DNA of 64,000 nucleotides from Archegozetes longisetosus (lineage: Eukaryota > Arthropoda > Arachnida > Sarcoptiformes > Trhypochthoniidae), in assembly GCA_018873245.2 (NCBI GenBank), contig JAEMBT020000002.1:11134001-11198000 (forward strand), in the 5' to 3' direction. A program made the position numbers and the translations under genes. Position 1 is the first letter of the stretch; every line of letters begins with the position of its first letter. Shown here in pieces: positions 37,101 to 49,157 of the stretch. The notes beneath the pieces are model-generated. The model was not told the origin of the DNA, did not search any database, and was given only the letters and a program-made list of their open reading frames with translations.

Positions 37101-40100
37101 CTGCCTATAGCTAAATCCTATTGCAATAATACGGTGCAGTACTGTTGACAAACTATTCACAACAAACTCTAGTTATAAAATAAATGGTTCAACAGAAGCT
37201 TGATTTGAAAGGGAATAGCAGCCTTCTACTGAAAAGTAAATACTGTATACTACGGACTAAACATATAGATCATGTGCGAGCTATAAGTATACATTTGTTC
37301 GAAGTCTTTATACCGAGTCATCTACTTATCTGTTGTCAGATAATTTGATCCAATACAACACCTGTGCAATGGACAGAGTCTGACTCTTGAGGCGCAAACA
37401 GGGTCTCACTTTTTATAAGTATCACTTCTGTTCACGGATCGCTGAATTTAGAAACATTTTCTAATGAGAAGCGTGTGGTAAGTGTGGAACAGAGTGACGG
37501 ACAAGTTATGCCCCCCTACGATGTTTTAGTTCCATATGGACAGTAGATAATGCCTTAACTAATCTAGAGTTTAATCTTAGACTAAAGTTAGTTAGAGTAG
37601 AGTTCATTTGACCGCATAGTCAAACAGAGAATAGCGGAACGTGCTCGTAAGGTGACCGACTCCTATCACTTTCCATTATTGTGACCGACCATCTGCTGTC
37701 TCTTGTTTTGATGGCATGTCTGGCATCAAAGGCGTTCATTATAGTGATGCCAGTACTTGGCGTTCGGCATGAGCCACGCGCCACTAACAAAACATGCAAT
37801 GAAAGCTAACTTGACGAGTACTTACAGCACTAGCACCTGGTCATACTTTTCCGCTCTCCAGCACATCATATACACATCAATCAAACTTCAACAACATTAC
37901 ACTGAAATTTAACAACACCTTAATTGTATTATAATTGTTAGATATTATACATAATTTGCAGTAACCCTGTTTCTAATAGTCATAATAAATAGCAAACTTA
38001 TTACAAGTTTTAATAGAATGATCCTTAAATACATGTTTCAGCTACTGTACAATCAATGATTTCAGCTTTTGTTCCGACAACAGTTTTCAAACGTAATTGA
38101 ATCAAAGTTTGCATTGTTATTGTATATTTCAATATTGACGTATGACAAATTTTGATTCATAAAATTCAAATGAATGTTGAAATTGAATTATGATAGATAT
38201 ATGGGATGATGATGATGGATATAATTGATCTGATAACTATGGATAGGCAAAAAGATGTACACAATCAATAATGAAGTGAATGAATGCGATTGGAAAATCA
38301 TATTGATTGTGCCGTTAGCAATAGCTCTTTCTTTCTTATAAGGTTCTCATAATACTGAATACAAATGTAAATTGATGGGATGTTAACCGAAATGAAAAAT
38401 AATACAGTATTTTTGAAGCTGTGATAATGGAAATGTGCTATTTTCTAAAATTCAAGTCTAGACTTGTGTTATAGGCAACGAACGTTTTTTGAGTGAACTC
38501 ACCTCCTCTCACACTCTCTCATGGAATTTGAAAGGGAGAAAGCAATTGTACTTTGAACTTAAATTATAAGGCAAAAGCAAAAAACAGTTTACGTCAAGGC
38601 AACATATATGCAGTACACGTGCACACGTGCAGACACGCGTCGGTCTTCTGGTATTCCATGTGCACCATTTGCTTGGCAGGCAAAATACCCAAATACGAGA
38701 TACAAAACATGCTATTCACATATTGCAAGCCGCACCAGCCTCTTATATGCAGTCGATGGTCTTGTAACCGTTCCAAAGGCAGCAGGAGTACTATATGGGT
38801 ATTGTCCCCACAGTGGCACCCGTCACATGTCAGGCTCTCCAATGAACTGTACGAACTCTACAGATCTGTACCAGTTTCACTATTACAAAAGATGCAGAAT
38901 TGCATGTGTGTGTGTGTGTGTGTGTGTGTGCGTGCGTGTGCGAAGAGCATTCAAACTACTAACGTTTGATGCAATGCACTCTTAACTTTACATCAAACTT
39001 GTAAATATATATTCCTTCGGTGGTTCATTGACCTTCATTGACAACTAATTTCATTGTTATACAAGCTTAAACATTAATTTTTCAGATCTATCTGAGTAGC
39101 TGATCAACCATTAAGTCTCAATTACTTGTGCCGATAGCAACTGTTTTACTCAATTTAAAAGCTTATCCGAAATGAACTCCGAAAAGAGTCGAAAACATCT
39201 CAAGATTTCGGTGGCTCTTACTATTGTAAGAGAGATTTTACAAAAGAAAACCTTAAGAGAAAGTCATAAATAATTGTGTATAAAAGGCAGAGAAATATAA
39301 GAAGCAATCAATAAAAATAGCAATAGTTTCGGTGAATAAGTTTGATATAGTTGGTACACCTTAAGATATATGAGAAGCAAAGCAGATGCAACAAACATGT
39401 TGAATATCGGCTAAAATTGTAAAGATTAAAAGGGACACAAGTAGGCGTAACCATAGTTGAGCAGATTGAATGGAAGAAAAATGGACATGTCGTTGGGCAG
39501 ATACACTAACTCGACACACTGGTTAGGGCACGCTTGGCAACCACAAAATATCGTCTCCTAATCAAAAGCTTTGAAGTGTATCGACTGATTTTAAAGAAGG
39601 CGTCATACATAATAAATGTGATATTGAAATATGAATATGCACTTTTGAGGGGACCCATCATTGATGCACACATACAATGACATACACACAAATATATACC
39701 AACATAACTAAAAGTATTGAGAACTATTGAAACGCATCTTTTTCAAACAGTAACCCGCAACCAGTCAGCTTTCAAACCTCCCTGAATATGTCAAAGCATA
39801 AAAAATATTTTTACGAATAAAACAACCCATTAATCACATATGAGATGGGAAAAAATATCCGACACCAAAAGCCACACTTTATTGTTAAACATTTATTCGT
39901 ACAGCTTTATCAACATGAGGCCAGCAGTCAATTCATTCCACAATGTGTACAACTGCTTATAATCATAATACCATATAATGTATGTGTAGGCGTTTCACCA
40001 ACATTTTAGAGTATCATCATTATCATCATCATGACGATGAGAAATTGTGTGTCATGACCTCCGAGTGTCGACTCACTTCTAGATTAGACTCTATTCTCTA

Positions 40101-41111
40101 TTAGACCGAAAAATAATGCATGTAATAAGAGATTAAGTGAGTTGATAACAATTTTGCCGCATAATGATTGAATCAGGAAAATGTTAGCTTTATTTTTGTA
40201 TTTTCAATTCAAATTCACAACTCACAACCAGAATTCGGAATTCGGGCCTATTGTGGCAACTGGAAAAAACACCAAACAACTTGGCAAACAAATACTATAT
40301 TTAAAGCTGAACTTGAGGGTAAATACCTTCATCTCTAAAATCTATAGTTACCTTATGTCAACTTTGGAAATAGTTTAGTTTTACTAAATAGAGTAAAGCT
40401 TGACAGTAAGCCAGCCAACAGGAAGTGAAGGACTTTTGTAGTGAAAACAGATAATGCAACTCTTGAAAAAGCAATATAAGCAATACTAGTTTGCACACAA
40501 TGAGAGAGAAGCCGAAAAACAAACAGTTCATGCGGTCATTTCATCTCAACTTATACTACTTCAATACGCCATATACTGCTATGTACTCTATGTATTTATT
40601 GTAATGGAGACCTACAGTTAATTATTTGTGAAGAGTAAAAATTTACTACGATTTGGGGGATAGTTAGGTGCAGGATAGACAGCAAGAGTGAAAAGAAAAG
40701 CCAATGCAAAAGTTAACAACAGCTGTTTGGAGACTGTATTCATTGAGTATCACATGGAGTGAGGACATGGGCCGACCGAATGTTGGTATCGTTTTACTAT
40801 AAGCACTCTCTCGTCTGCATTGAAAAAGAAGTGCTGAAGTAAATTCATTCATGAAAAGCAAAAACATCAATAGATACCCAGAGCTGACTTCATTTCACTA
40901 GAAGTCAATGAGTAGCTGATTTGCAGACGATTCTAAACTCAGCCCAAACAGTGTTAGCAAATTGCGAGACTATATTTTGTGTAATAAATTATTAACAGAC
41001 CAAAGGAAGACGATCCTAACCGTTCAGCCAAGTACTGGTACAGAAGTATAAGAGATGTTTATCTAAATTTAGGCAATAACTTCAATTCATGTGTTTCTAT
41101 GCAGATAAAGT

Positions 41112-41146
<35 letters not shown>

Positions 41147-42779
41147 AGAAAAAGAAAGAAGAAATAAAGAAAAAGAAAGATAGTTAGACACAGAGAGCTA
41201 GAAAGAGGAAAACTAGAGTAAATGATGGCCATCAGATGCATGAGATGCTGATTTTTGCTAAAGAATATAAAGTAACAGTACAGTAAAGAGTAAGAGCCAA
41301 AAATGTGCATTTTCTTGAATTTCCGTCCTTTCCGAAAATAAACCCTGAGAAAAGGTCACATATTGGACGACTGGTTGTGCTCCTGTGGATCTGACTAAAT
41401 AGGAAACATGGAAGACAACTACTGGTAAAGAGCATCGAAGCGACACTTAAGTAATGAACGCATCATACTCGAGACAATCTAACATACATTATGTTCACAA
41501 GTGAGGAAAGATAAGAAAAGTTAAAAACAAGAAAAGTCAAAAATGATGTGGGAGAGTGAGGTAGGGGACAAACGGGGCACAAACACAAAAGCTGAATATG
41601 ACCCCTGATGGCGGAGTTCTGATGGCAAAAGTTTGTACTGCTTTCAAGCCAACTATGGCAGCACACATACTAGCAATAGCTAAACTGTATACGCATTGCA
41701 TACACACACAGCACCTGCATATGTTTGCACCTTTTATAGTTTGTTAGGATGACAGTTGGCTTTGCTATTTCAACACAAAATCAGTAAAGACATGCGTCAA
41801 AATATTTGGTAACAGTTAAATATTAGCATTTCTGTGTGTAAATAAAGATTATAACTATCGGATTTGAGTTGATTGTGTGTACAACTATTTCTAAAGCTTG
41901 AATCATTAACAATAATCTACTACTAAACTATTATCTTATTTAATGTTCAATGTAGTAGTTCATTCTGACAACTGAGTAACTCGGAGGATCTAATCTTTCG
42001 GTTATACGTTAACGTATAAAAAAACTTATCAAAACAATTTTTTTCTAAGAGTGCACATTGCGTATACTGCTGTATGCAGTACAAGCTTGACTGCAGAACA
42101 AAGTATAAGCCTTCGAGGGAGTCCAATGCGTGCATAGAGGCACGCGTTGTCTTACGCGAAGCACGCGTCGAGACTCAGTGCAAGTGCACTATAGGACATA
42201 AATGCCTGTCTAAAGGGGGCTATGGAACTATGCATGAACAGATAATTGAGAAGACCTATTCATGCCCAAACTATAAGATGTATCGTGTATTGCTTCTATT
42301 TACCAGATTATCACATGTATTGCCTAGATTATAATATTAGCATCTTATTTAAGTAGTCCAGTCAAAATTGAGTCCATTAAAAGTTGAGATCTTAGATTTG
42401 AGCTGAAAACTAAATTCTAGTCAGAAATGGTTTTAAAAATATGTTTGACATAATATAAAAATTGGTAAAATAAGCGAAAAGAGATAAGTAGTTAGATAAA
42501 GAGAAGATGATTATGCATTTAACATCAAATAGTGTTCAGCTAAAAGAGCATTTTATTACACACAAGATGTGTCATCGAGACAAGAGCTGTAACTATTTTT
42601 TACATCAGATTAAATTGAGTATCAGTTGCATAATAATTAACTGAAATACAGTTTTCAACAAATACTTCACTTCTGTGAGCTTTGAATACTGCAGCCATGC
42701 TGTAAGAGAGCTAAGAAAAGCGTTGAGCGTTCAAGTTGGACATGGGATGGAGAGTGAGTGTAGAGTGGAGAGTGGAGAG

Positions 42780-42837
<58 letters not shown>

Positions 42838-44112
42838 TGAGGGGTATGGTATGGTATTACGAGGATTTCAGTGGACGTAACGACAGCTGCAAGGTTCAAA
42901 TCACCTCTCAGTTTCCTGGAGGGTTTATAGAAGTTAGGTTCGCCAGATGTTTCGGTGGCAAAAAGCAATGGTTTGCTTTGCAATGCTATGCCTGACTGTC
43001 TTACACTACACGCTTGCCTCATATGCAAATACATCCACTGATGAAAACGTTCACTTTGCGACACACTTGCAATCAGCTATCACTTCAATCGGACCATTTT
43101 TTTAATGCATTCCGATTTGAATGATAAAACATTCTGGAAGTGTTGCTAAATAATTGAGCACATATTGCATTTGCTGGAATTTGAAAAAATTGAACAGAAA
43201 AACACGGGAAAATATTGAAACAGAGCTGAATAGAGTATACGTTTCTAATGGCATGTAATCAAACTCAAATTGATATTAATATATTCTGTATGAAAGCAAA
43301 TGCTAATCAAATTTCTTCTGTTTAGTGCCATCAACCACACAGTGGATAGAGTTCTTTTAATGCTGTTGAGCAACAATAAAAGTTAGTGATGCAAAAGAAT
43401 CCAATTAAACATCATGTTTGAGTGCGCAGAGCACATGGCAAGACATAATCGGAAGCCAATTAGTGTCTGGGCGTAGGTCTTAATATAAGTTTTACTTGGC
43501 TTACTTTGCAATGCAAGGAGAGCTCTATGGTTTCGCAACACTAGTTTTAGGATTACACTGATTGCACTTGTTAGGACATTACATAACATTTACATTACTA
43601 TTATATATAGACTCAATTGAATCAACAACAGATCATTACTCACAACCATCATCTTAATTCGGTTTAATCATATTAATCGCAGACGAATGATCGAAACAAT
43701 ATAACTATGGCTTATGTTATGCTACGCTACAAGTGGTTGAATCAAAGCAAAAGTATAACTATTTGCTGGTGCCTAATTGAATAAAATTAATATGTAACGC
43801 TATGTTTTGGGTAAAATATCAGAGAAAACCTGATCCATATAACATCTGGTGTGAATGCAGTACATTGTCGTTTTCTGCGGCATTGAAGCAACGCTAGGCT
43901 GAACAATAGGTCTAACAATTCATTTACACGACAATTAAACAACTGTGATGCACAGGTGTGCCATCAAAACTTAAAATTTGCAGTCAAATACATCGAATGC
44001 TATCATTTGTTTTAAGGCAGATTGAATAGAAAAGTTTGACTTTTATTGTCTTACCTGCTATCCTAAAGACGAAGGAAATGAGTAGAACCAGAGCTAATAG
44101 CGGTGAATACAT
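34148..44112 (-). CDS. spi: Spitz-type EGFR ligand (TGF-alpha-like), canonical start
   Basis: Six coding exons: 44055-44112, 34965-35136, 34811-34872, 34592-34697, 34310-34466, 34148-34237. Phases match throughout, for 645 nt and 214 residues (fly Spitz is about 230). The signal peptide MYSPLLALVLLISFVFRIAEA is followed by CSSRSTPKPR, matching fly Spitz EACSSRTVPKPR, whose cysteine is palmitoylated by Rasp. Then come PNITFQTYACPEAYAKWYC and the rest of one six-cysteine EGF domain ending GYMGQRC, a near copy of Spitz. The membrane entry ASIAGGVTVAVL parallels Spitz ASIASGA, the Rhomboid cleavage determinant. The basic cytoplasmic tail (RQRKKEKR) is unlike fly Spitz and ends at TAA 34148. As a family member it would be cut by Rhomboid and secreted to activate EGFR. 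Orthology to Spitz or Keren is clear; which paralog is less so. Confidence 0.93.
34594..34668 (-). other. spi: Spitz transmembrane segment with Rhomboid-substrate motif
   Basis: Codons for ASIAGG (34651-34668) begin the span, which continues VTVAVLLMVFISIFYYTYF. Small and helix-breaking residues at the outer end of the span are what Rhomboid proteases need; fly Spitz has ASIASGA here. The substrate role is inferred from the motif. Confidence 0.85.
34842..35053 (-). other. spi: EGF domain of the Spitz ortholog, split by one intron
   Basis: Six cysteines from ACPEAYAKWYC to GYMGQRC. The intron (34873-34964) falls between the fourth and fifth cysteines (NC|EC), phase 2. WYCLNGATCF and CECADGYMGQRCE match the receptor-binding EGF of fly Spitz almost residue for residue. 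Confidence 0.92.
35651..35680 (+). repeat. Tandem (AGAGC)6 minisatellite
   Basis: Six exact copies of the pentamer agagc within the Spitz intron. Confidence 0.95.
38905..38940 (+). repeat. TG-rich dinucleotide repeat
   Basis: A pure TG run followed by interrupted cg/tg units, in the Spitz intron. The CVCVCV runs seen on translating this region are artefacts of it. Confidence 0.95.
41115..41145 (+). repeat. (GA)n microsatellite
   Basis: About 15 GA units, followed by a further purine-rich stretch to about 41185. Confidence 0.95.
42745..42832 (+). repeat. (GA)n microsatellite preceded by GTGGAGA-type repeats
   Basis: Imperfect gtggaga heptamers (about 42756-42784) run into a pure GA array of about 25 units. 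Confidence 0.95.
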
Positions 44113-44240
44113 ATTAAATATTGAATTTAGTGATAATGAAGGAAAATATGATGATCTATTAAAACTTTTATAACTCTCTTGAGTTCGACTATTATTTCTT
44201 GTAATTGCTTCATATGGCAATGAGGAGATTATTTTTTTAT
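44055..44240 (-). other. spi: Spitz signal-peptide exon, full extent with upstream open frame
   Basis: A GCAG acceptor at 44241 precedes this 186 nt exon, whose frame is open throughout. Before the canonical ATG (44112) it encodes 42 further codons (KKIISSLPYEAITRNN...). This allows read-through from the 47390-47801 exon, or alternatively this is 5' UTR. Confidence 0.65.
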
Positions 44241-47200
44241 CTGCAACAAAACGAAAAACAAAATTTTAGAAAAAATTTGCTTTAGGACTCTTTATATTTG
44301 TTGTTGTTGTCAAATAGTGTAGTGTATAATGTGATGAAAATGTTAAGAAGTTTTTTAGAAAATCTTATTCTTCATTCTAGATAGAAAAAGTAGCGCTTGT
44401 AGTCTTCAACAAGTGCATCTTATTGTTGAACTTCTTGAGATGAAGGCCCCCTTATAGTAATATTTAAAAGGCAATATATCTGAGTGTCAAGCAGGCACGT
44501 TCCCCTCTCCTGTTGGCTTGTCAAGCATTCACAATCCTTAAACTAAACCATCTTCGCGTGTGCTGCCAAAGCATTCAGGTGTGAAGAAGAAAAACCTGAG
44601 CAAAAAATCTTTCATAGTTGTGCAAAAGAGTATCGTAAGAAATGCATTTTTTACGAGTACAACACTCAGTGGATATAAGAGGACAATGATGAAAGTTTCA
44701 AAGCTGTCACACGGAGTGCATCTTTAAGCGAAACCAAAGATGGAACGCTTATTTGGTTTGAAAATAAATCTGTTGACACATGATTTCTCTTTTTGCTCAA
44801 AAATTGATATTAATGGCAATAATATGAATAAATAGGTTGAAACAGAAATTTAATGAGCTTTAATATATATATTGCACTTTTATTAGGGGCGTGTCGTCAG
44901 CCCGGATAATGTGACGGTAGCGCTTCAATTGCAGTGCACCTTTTATGTAAGACTGGACACCGTGGAGAAGGCAGTGAAGGCAACCGAGGCAGTCATGGCA
45001 ATGTGTAACTATGTGAAAGGCTCAAGACCCACAAGCCTGCAATTACAGAGGCTATATTAGTCAGTCAAAAGCTAGCATCATAGACATCCTGCTAACTGAT
45101 ACCATGCCTAATTACAGGAAAGCTCGACCATCTACTATAATGCACATGTCGTCCAACTCACACTATCATTTCTTGCTGCTCTTGTTTAAAACTAGATTAT
45201 TAACTTATCTAACATGAAAATAGACGACAAGAAGAAAAAAATTCAATTCTCAAAAGACCTGAAAAAAGTCGAAAGCTATAAAGGCTGAATATAAAGCTGA
45301 ATAATAGAGCGCAATGACACATACTGTACAAGTACCAAAGTAAGTCAAGTTAGTGATGCTAATACACGCAATCATATTATATAAGATGATCGTACCATCA
45401 TGAAATATCTTGTTAGCCTTAACTCACATCTCTCACGCAACCATTTCAACATTTTAGTTGTTGACACTAACAACTAAATTATATACAAAAAGTTTATAAC
45501 TAACTTTTCATAAGTCAAGAAATGTATTTTATGAAATAATATTTCCTGAAATTAAACATGTTATTTTAAATTATTATTAGGCGTGATCCTTATTATAATA
45601 TACTACAGTAGAGCAGCACAAGCTTGTCTAAACTTATAGTCTCTTTCATGATGACAAATCTATTAAACACGGCTCCAAATTCTAGTCGTTTGGACTGTTG
45701 ATGGCAAGAAGACGATAACGACGCACTATTATAATAACCAATATTGTTTTTTGGTTAAATAAATCCAATAAATTCTTTCGACGATATAATAAATTAAAAC
45801 TATGAATAAGCATCCACTTGAATAGGTGATAGATTTTTTGTGTCAAACCATTAATTAGTTTAGTTTAAAAGCGATTAAACAGGTAATAGTCAATAAAAAG
45901 AGCGTCCCATTTAATGGTTGATTGATTGGGAAAATAGTTATTTATATAAGTCATTGGAATGTAGCTAAATATTGATAAGACCCAATTAGGTTAGTCAATA
46001 TTCGGTGAGTTATCAGTTATTTACTCGGATACTCATCTGAATACTCTCTACGCCTAATACTCTATTTTATGTCAGGAGAATCAATTACATAGTACTAGAG
46101 AGCGAACAGAAGAAAACTACTACGAAAACACTTCTCTCAATTTTATGACTTTCAAAGAGAAACAAGAGAGGGGCGAATGAAACATTTGGACTTTCTAAGA
46201 AAATAACCGCGAGGCCTTAAATAGCATTTATCTGACAAGTTTATTGAAGAGTTGAAAATAAAGCGTTATATGGAGAGTCCGTGGATTTGTCGCTAAAAAT
46301 TTATCTGAATCTCACCTACGTATCTCAGCATCGTAAGTTATAGTGGTCTTTATTACAGGGCAAGCCTGCATCGGCACTTGCAAAAAAGTCACCACTAAAC
46401 AACAAATCTTATCTCAGTTTAAGTGTATTTTTCAACAACACTATACGGCTACGAGAAAGGTATACATTAATTTGAGTTGAGACCACCCGGACTTCAAAAT
46501 ATCAGCTATTAGTAAATTGTTTCAGAACATATACATTTCTTTCTCTTAACTATATTTATATTATCTGATTAAATGAATAAATAAATAAATAAACTAAGTG
46601 CTGATCATTTGTAGAAAATAAACTGACATTAAGTTTGAGGGAGTATTAGGAAAGCGAGAATCAAATTTTTACAACTTATCATTTGTTGGAATGAATACTA
46701 TATATATGACAACACAATAGTTTTATGCTTACTAAACCTTAAGTAAACATATTTCAGTTCCGTTTGATTAATTTCGTCACCTAACCTATCCTAAATACTA
46801 GGGAGTTGTAACTTATCGAAGCATAGATACTGCTCCATCAGCTCATTGTAAAACTATGTATAAACATTCAATTTACAGATATACAGGATTTAACATATTT
46901 TTCAAAATTCATTCCAAATACTTGGTCGCAAAGCACAACCAAAATGCAATTGTAGACCGAAAAAATGTTTCACAAATGATAAGTTAATGCAGTGAGGGAA
47001 ATATATTATTCTTGTGGTATATTGTGTTTGATATGTATTGAAAAAATGTATGTATATATATGTGTGTGTTATATATACATAATACTACAGCTATGTTATT
47101 GGATAGCTTTATAGCATGAAGTATGTGTGCGGTCAGAGACCCATGTCTGTGCATAGCGTCGGAAAGATTAGGCGAAAAATATACCTGCAATAAGCGATAT

Positions 47201-47389
47201 ATACGATATATACCTGTCTAGTAGTACAAACATAATATGTTTTAGCGACGCGTGAGGTTGCACAATATGCATGGCTTGGCAAAGGCAAAGGCATAGGCAT
47301 TCAATCAATTGAAGTATGCATTATGTATATTGAAATTCGATTGGAATGTGTGTTCACTACATGACAACTTGCAATCTGTGTGCACTTAC
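44241..47389 (-). other. Intron between the Spitz N-extension exon and signal-peptide exon
   Basis: 3.1 kb bounded by a GTAAGT donor at 47389 and a CAG acceptor at 44241, phase 1 on both sides (G + AT = Asp). A GC-richer patch sits at 44.89-45.06 kb. I find no identifiable gene or tandem array inside. Confidence 0.55.
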
Positions 47390-47801
47390 CTCCAGTAGCT
47401 TTAGCTGACTTAATCCATGGTCGCCTACACCTACCAATTAATTCTATTAAATAACACATCGGTCTGTAGTTAGTCCAACTATTAATTGACTTTAAACAGA
47501 GTGAAAGTCGCTCTGACAGACCATAAGTCCAATTGTCTGAATTTTTAGCACTATTTTTCACATTTTCATATTTAGAGGTGAGCACTATTGATGTTCGACC
47601 ACTTTCTGAGCATCTCTTATAATCATTGTGTCTCTTATCAATTCTTTGTTTCTTACATGAAGACATCGATGACGACGTCGACGACAATGGTCTCAATGAG
47701 CCGATCGATCTGTTTGACCGCTTTCTATGTCTCAATTGACGACACTTTGATTGAATCAATTGATTATTGGAAGGTATATGACTCGAATTGGTGCCAATCA
47801 T
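47390..47801 (-). CDS. Upstream exon of the Spitz gene: possible N-terminal extension (137 residues)
   Basis: An ATG at 47801 (context AAAATGA, in-frame TGA four codons upstream) opens 137 codons ending at a consensus GTAAGT donor. The split base fits the acceptor at 44241 and continues in frame through the Spitz signal sequence, giving a 394-residue form (1,185 nt over seven exons). The segment is rich in Ser, Arg and Lys (SLRPLSSTSSSMSSCKKQR), has several cysteines, and uses codons such as TCG and ACG that are rare in nearby non-coding DNA, which favours translation. If used, the signal sequence becomes an internal signal-anchor. Otherwise this is a 5' UTR exon with a long upstream ORF. No homolog is recognised. 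Confidence 0.5.
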
Positions 47802-49101
47802 TTTGATTTGTCAAATACTTTGACTCAGTATTCAATCAAATGCTTTTCTCAATTGCAATAAACAAACAGAAGCACTAATAATACGAATGCATTTAATACT
47901 AGCAATAATAGTATCCAAATGGTTGTTGAGATTCAACACAATTCACATGATTATTATCCATCTGTAAATACATGATCCGATTATTCAATAGTGAATATCA
48001 TAACTTGAATTTATTTATTAAAGACTTCAAACTTATTGATTAAGATTTGATTATAAACTTGACGATCAGAGGTTAAACTTATGAAAAGAGACAAAAAGTT
48101 GATCAAATAGCGATACATTCAATAGATGTATACACAATAAACACATTTAGTAAGAGTGAGAGATAGAGCGAGAGCACACCTCGACTGCACACATGCAATA
48201 CTCAACTGGAAGAACATGCGGTTCTGCACTCCGAAAGAGTCGATGCTTCAATGTAAGGCTCAAGTTGTTCCACAATTCAAGCGATAGTGAGAGACATGCG
48301 TGAAAGTTGCCCTTGGATTGTGATAAAGCTGATCGCAGGGGTTTACGGACCTCAAACTTGTGAGTTGTTCAGACCAGAGGCACGCTTGACTGCCAGCTTT
48401 CGGGGGATCAAACTGTAGGGAAGCCCTCGATCGGGATATTACTGAATAACAATATAATTATTATCATCAAAATTCAGTTTAAAATTCAAGAGATTCAGAG
48501 AGAAAAATAGGACAAAACAGGGAGATTAGGTTATCAAATAAGGTTTCAAAGAAATTTACAGGTCTTATGCTTATGAGATGCAACCAGAGGTCACAAGTCA
48601 ATGAAAAAGTTGGATATCCGGGCCTACAAAAAAGTCCAATTAGTGAAGAAATTGGGAGGTGTGAGCATATGCCGAGAAACTTAATGTTGTGATGTGGGGT
48701 AAGTCAGCCCTTGTGAAAGATCCGATTTTAAAAGCCTCTGAAAGATCTGCAAAAGGTAATAAAAATTACTAATAGTACAGTTACTATAATTTCAGTGCTT
48801 GTATCATATTAGCTAACCATAAAGTCTAAAAGAATGTGGGCTGCAATCGAGCCTCAGGCTAATAAACAGTACAACTCGAGAAAAACCAATCAATAAATAA
48901 CTAACTTAAACAATCTTTAATAAAATATCCAACAAATTAGCAAAGCATAAGAACTTAATTTAAGCCAACGAAACGGTCAAAAATTCTTAACTCTTTAAAA
49001 TTTTGGTTTTGCAAATAATTTGCAAATTAGTTTGTAAGACTTGAAAAGCTTGCGAACCCAAATACCAAAATGAATTATCGGCAAAATTTCATGTGTCAAT
49101 C

Positions 49102-49154
<53 letters not shown>
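49102..49154 (+). repeat. (CT)n microsatellite
   Basis: About 26 CT units (GA on the minus strand), 1.3 kb upstream of the Spitz 5' exon ATG. Confidence 0.95.

Positions 49155-49157
<3 letters not shown>

Larger units (their letters stand above)
35137..44054 (-). other. Spitz intron between signal-peptide exon and EGF exon (8.9 kb)
   Basis: The donor GTAAGA at 44054 and the TAG acceptor at 35137 are joined in phase 1 (G + AG = Glu). Contents: (AGAGC)6, one TG array, two GA arrays and scattered GC-richer patches near 37.4-37.8, 38.6-38.9 and 42.1-42.2 kb. Several ORFs of 60-140 codons occur but have no recognisable motif. A long first intron in a signalling gene commonly holds enhancers; that is inference. 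Confidence 0.7.

Noticed and set aside
38553-38985. Overlapping 125- and 138-codon ORFs on the plus strand
   Set aside because: Both run through the TG repeat and lie inside the Spitz intron on the opposite strand. The residue pattern is repeat-driven, with no family resemblance.
42836-42917. Possible tRNA: ends pair as GAGGGGT/ACCTCTC, with GGTTCAAATC inside
   Set aside because: The T stem and D stem do not pair and the length is wrong. The B-box resemblance is coincidental.
44880-45060. GC-richer patch suspected to be a transposon fragment
   Set aside because: No reverse transcriptase or transposase motif and no terminal repeats visible in any frame.
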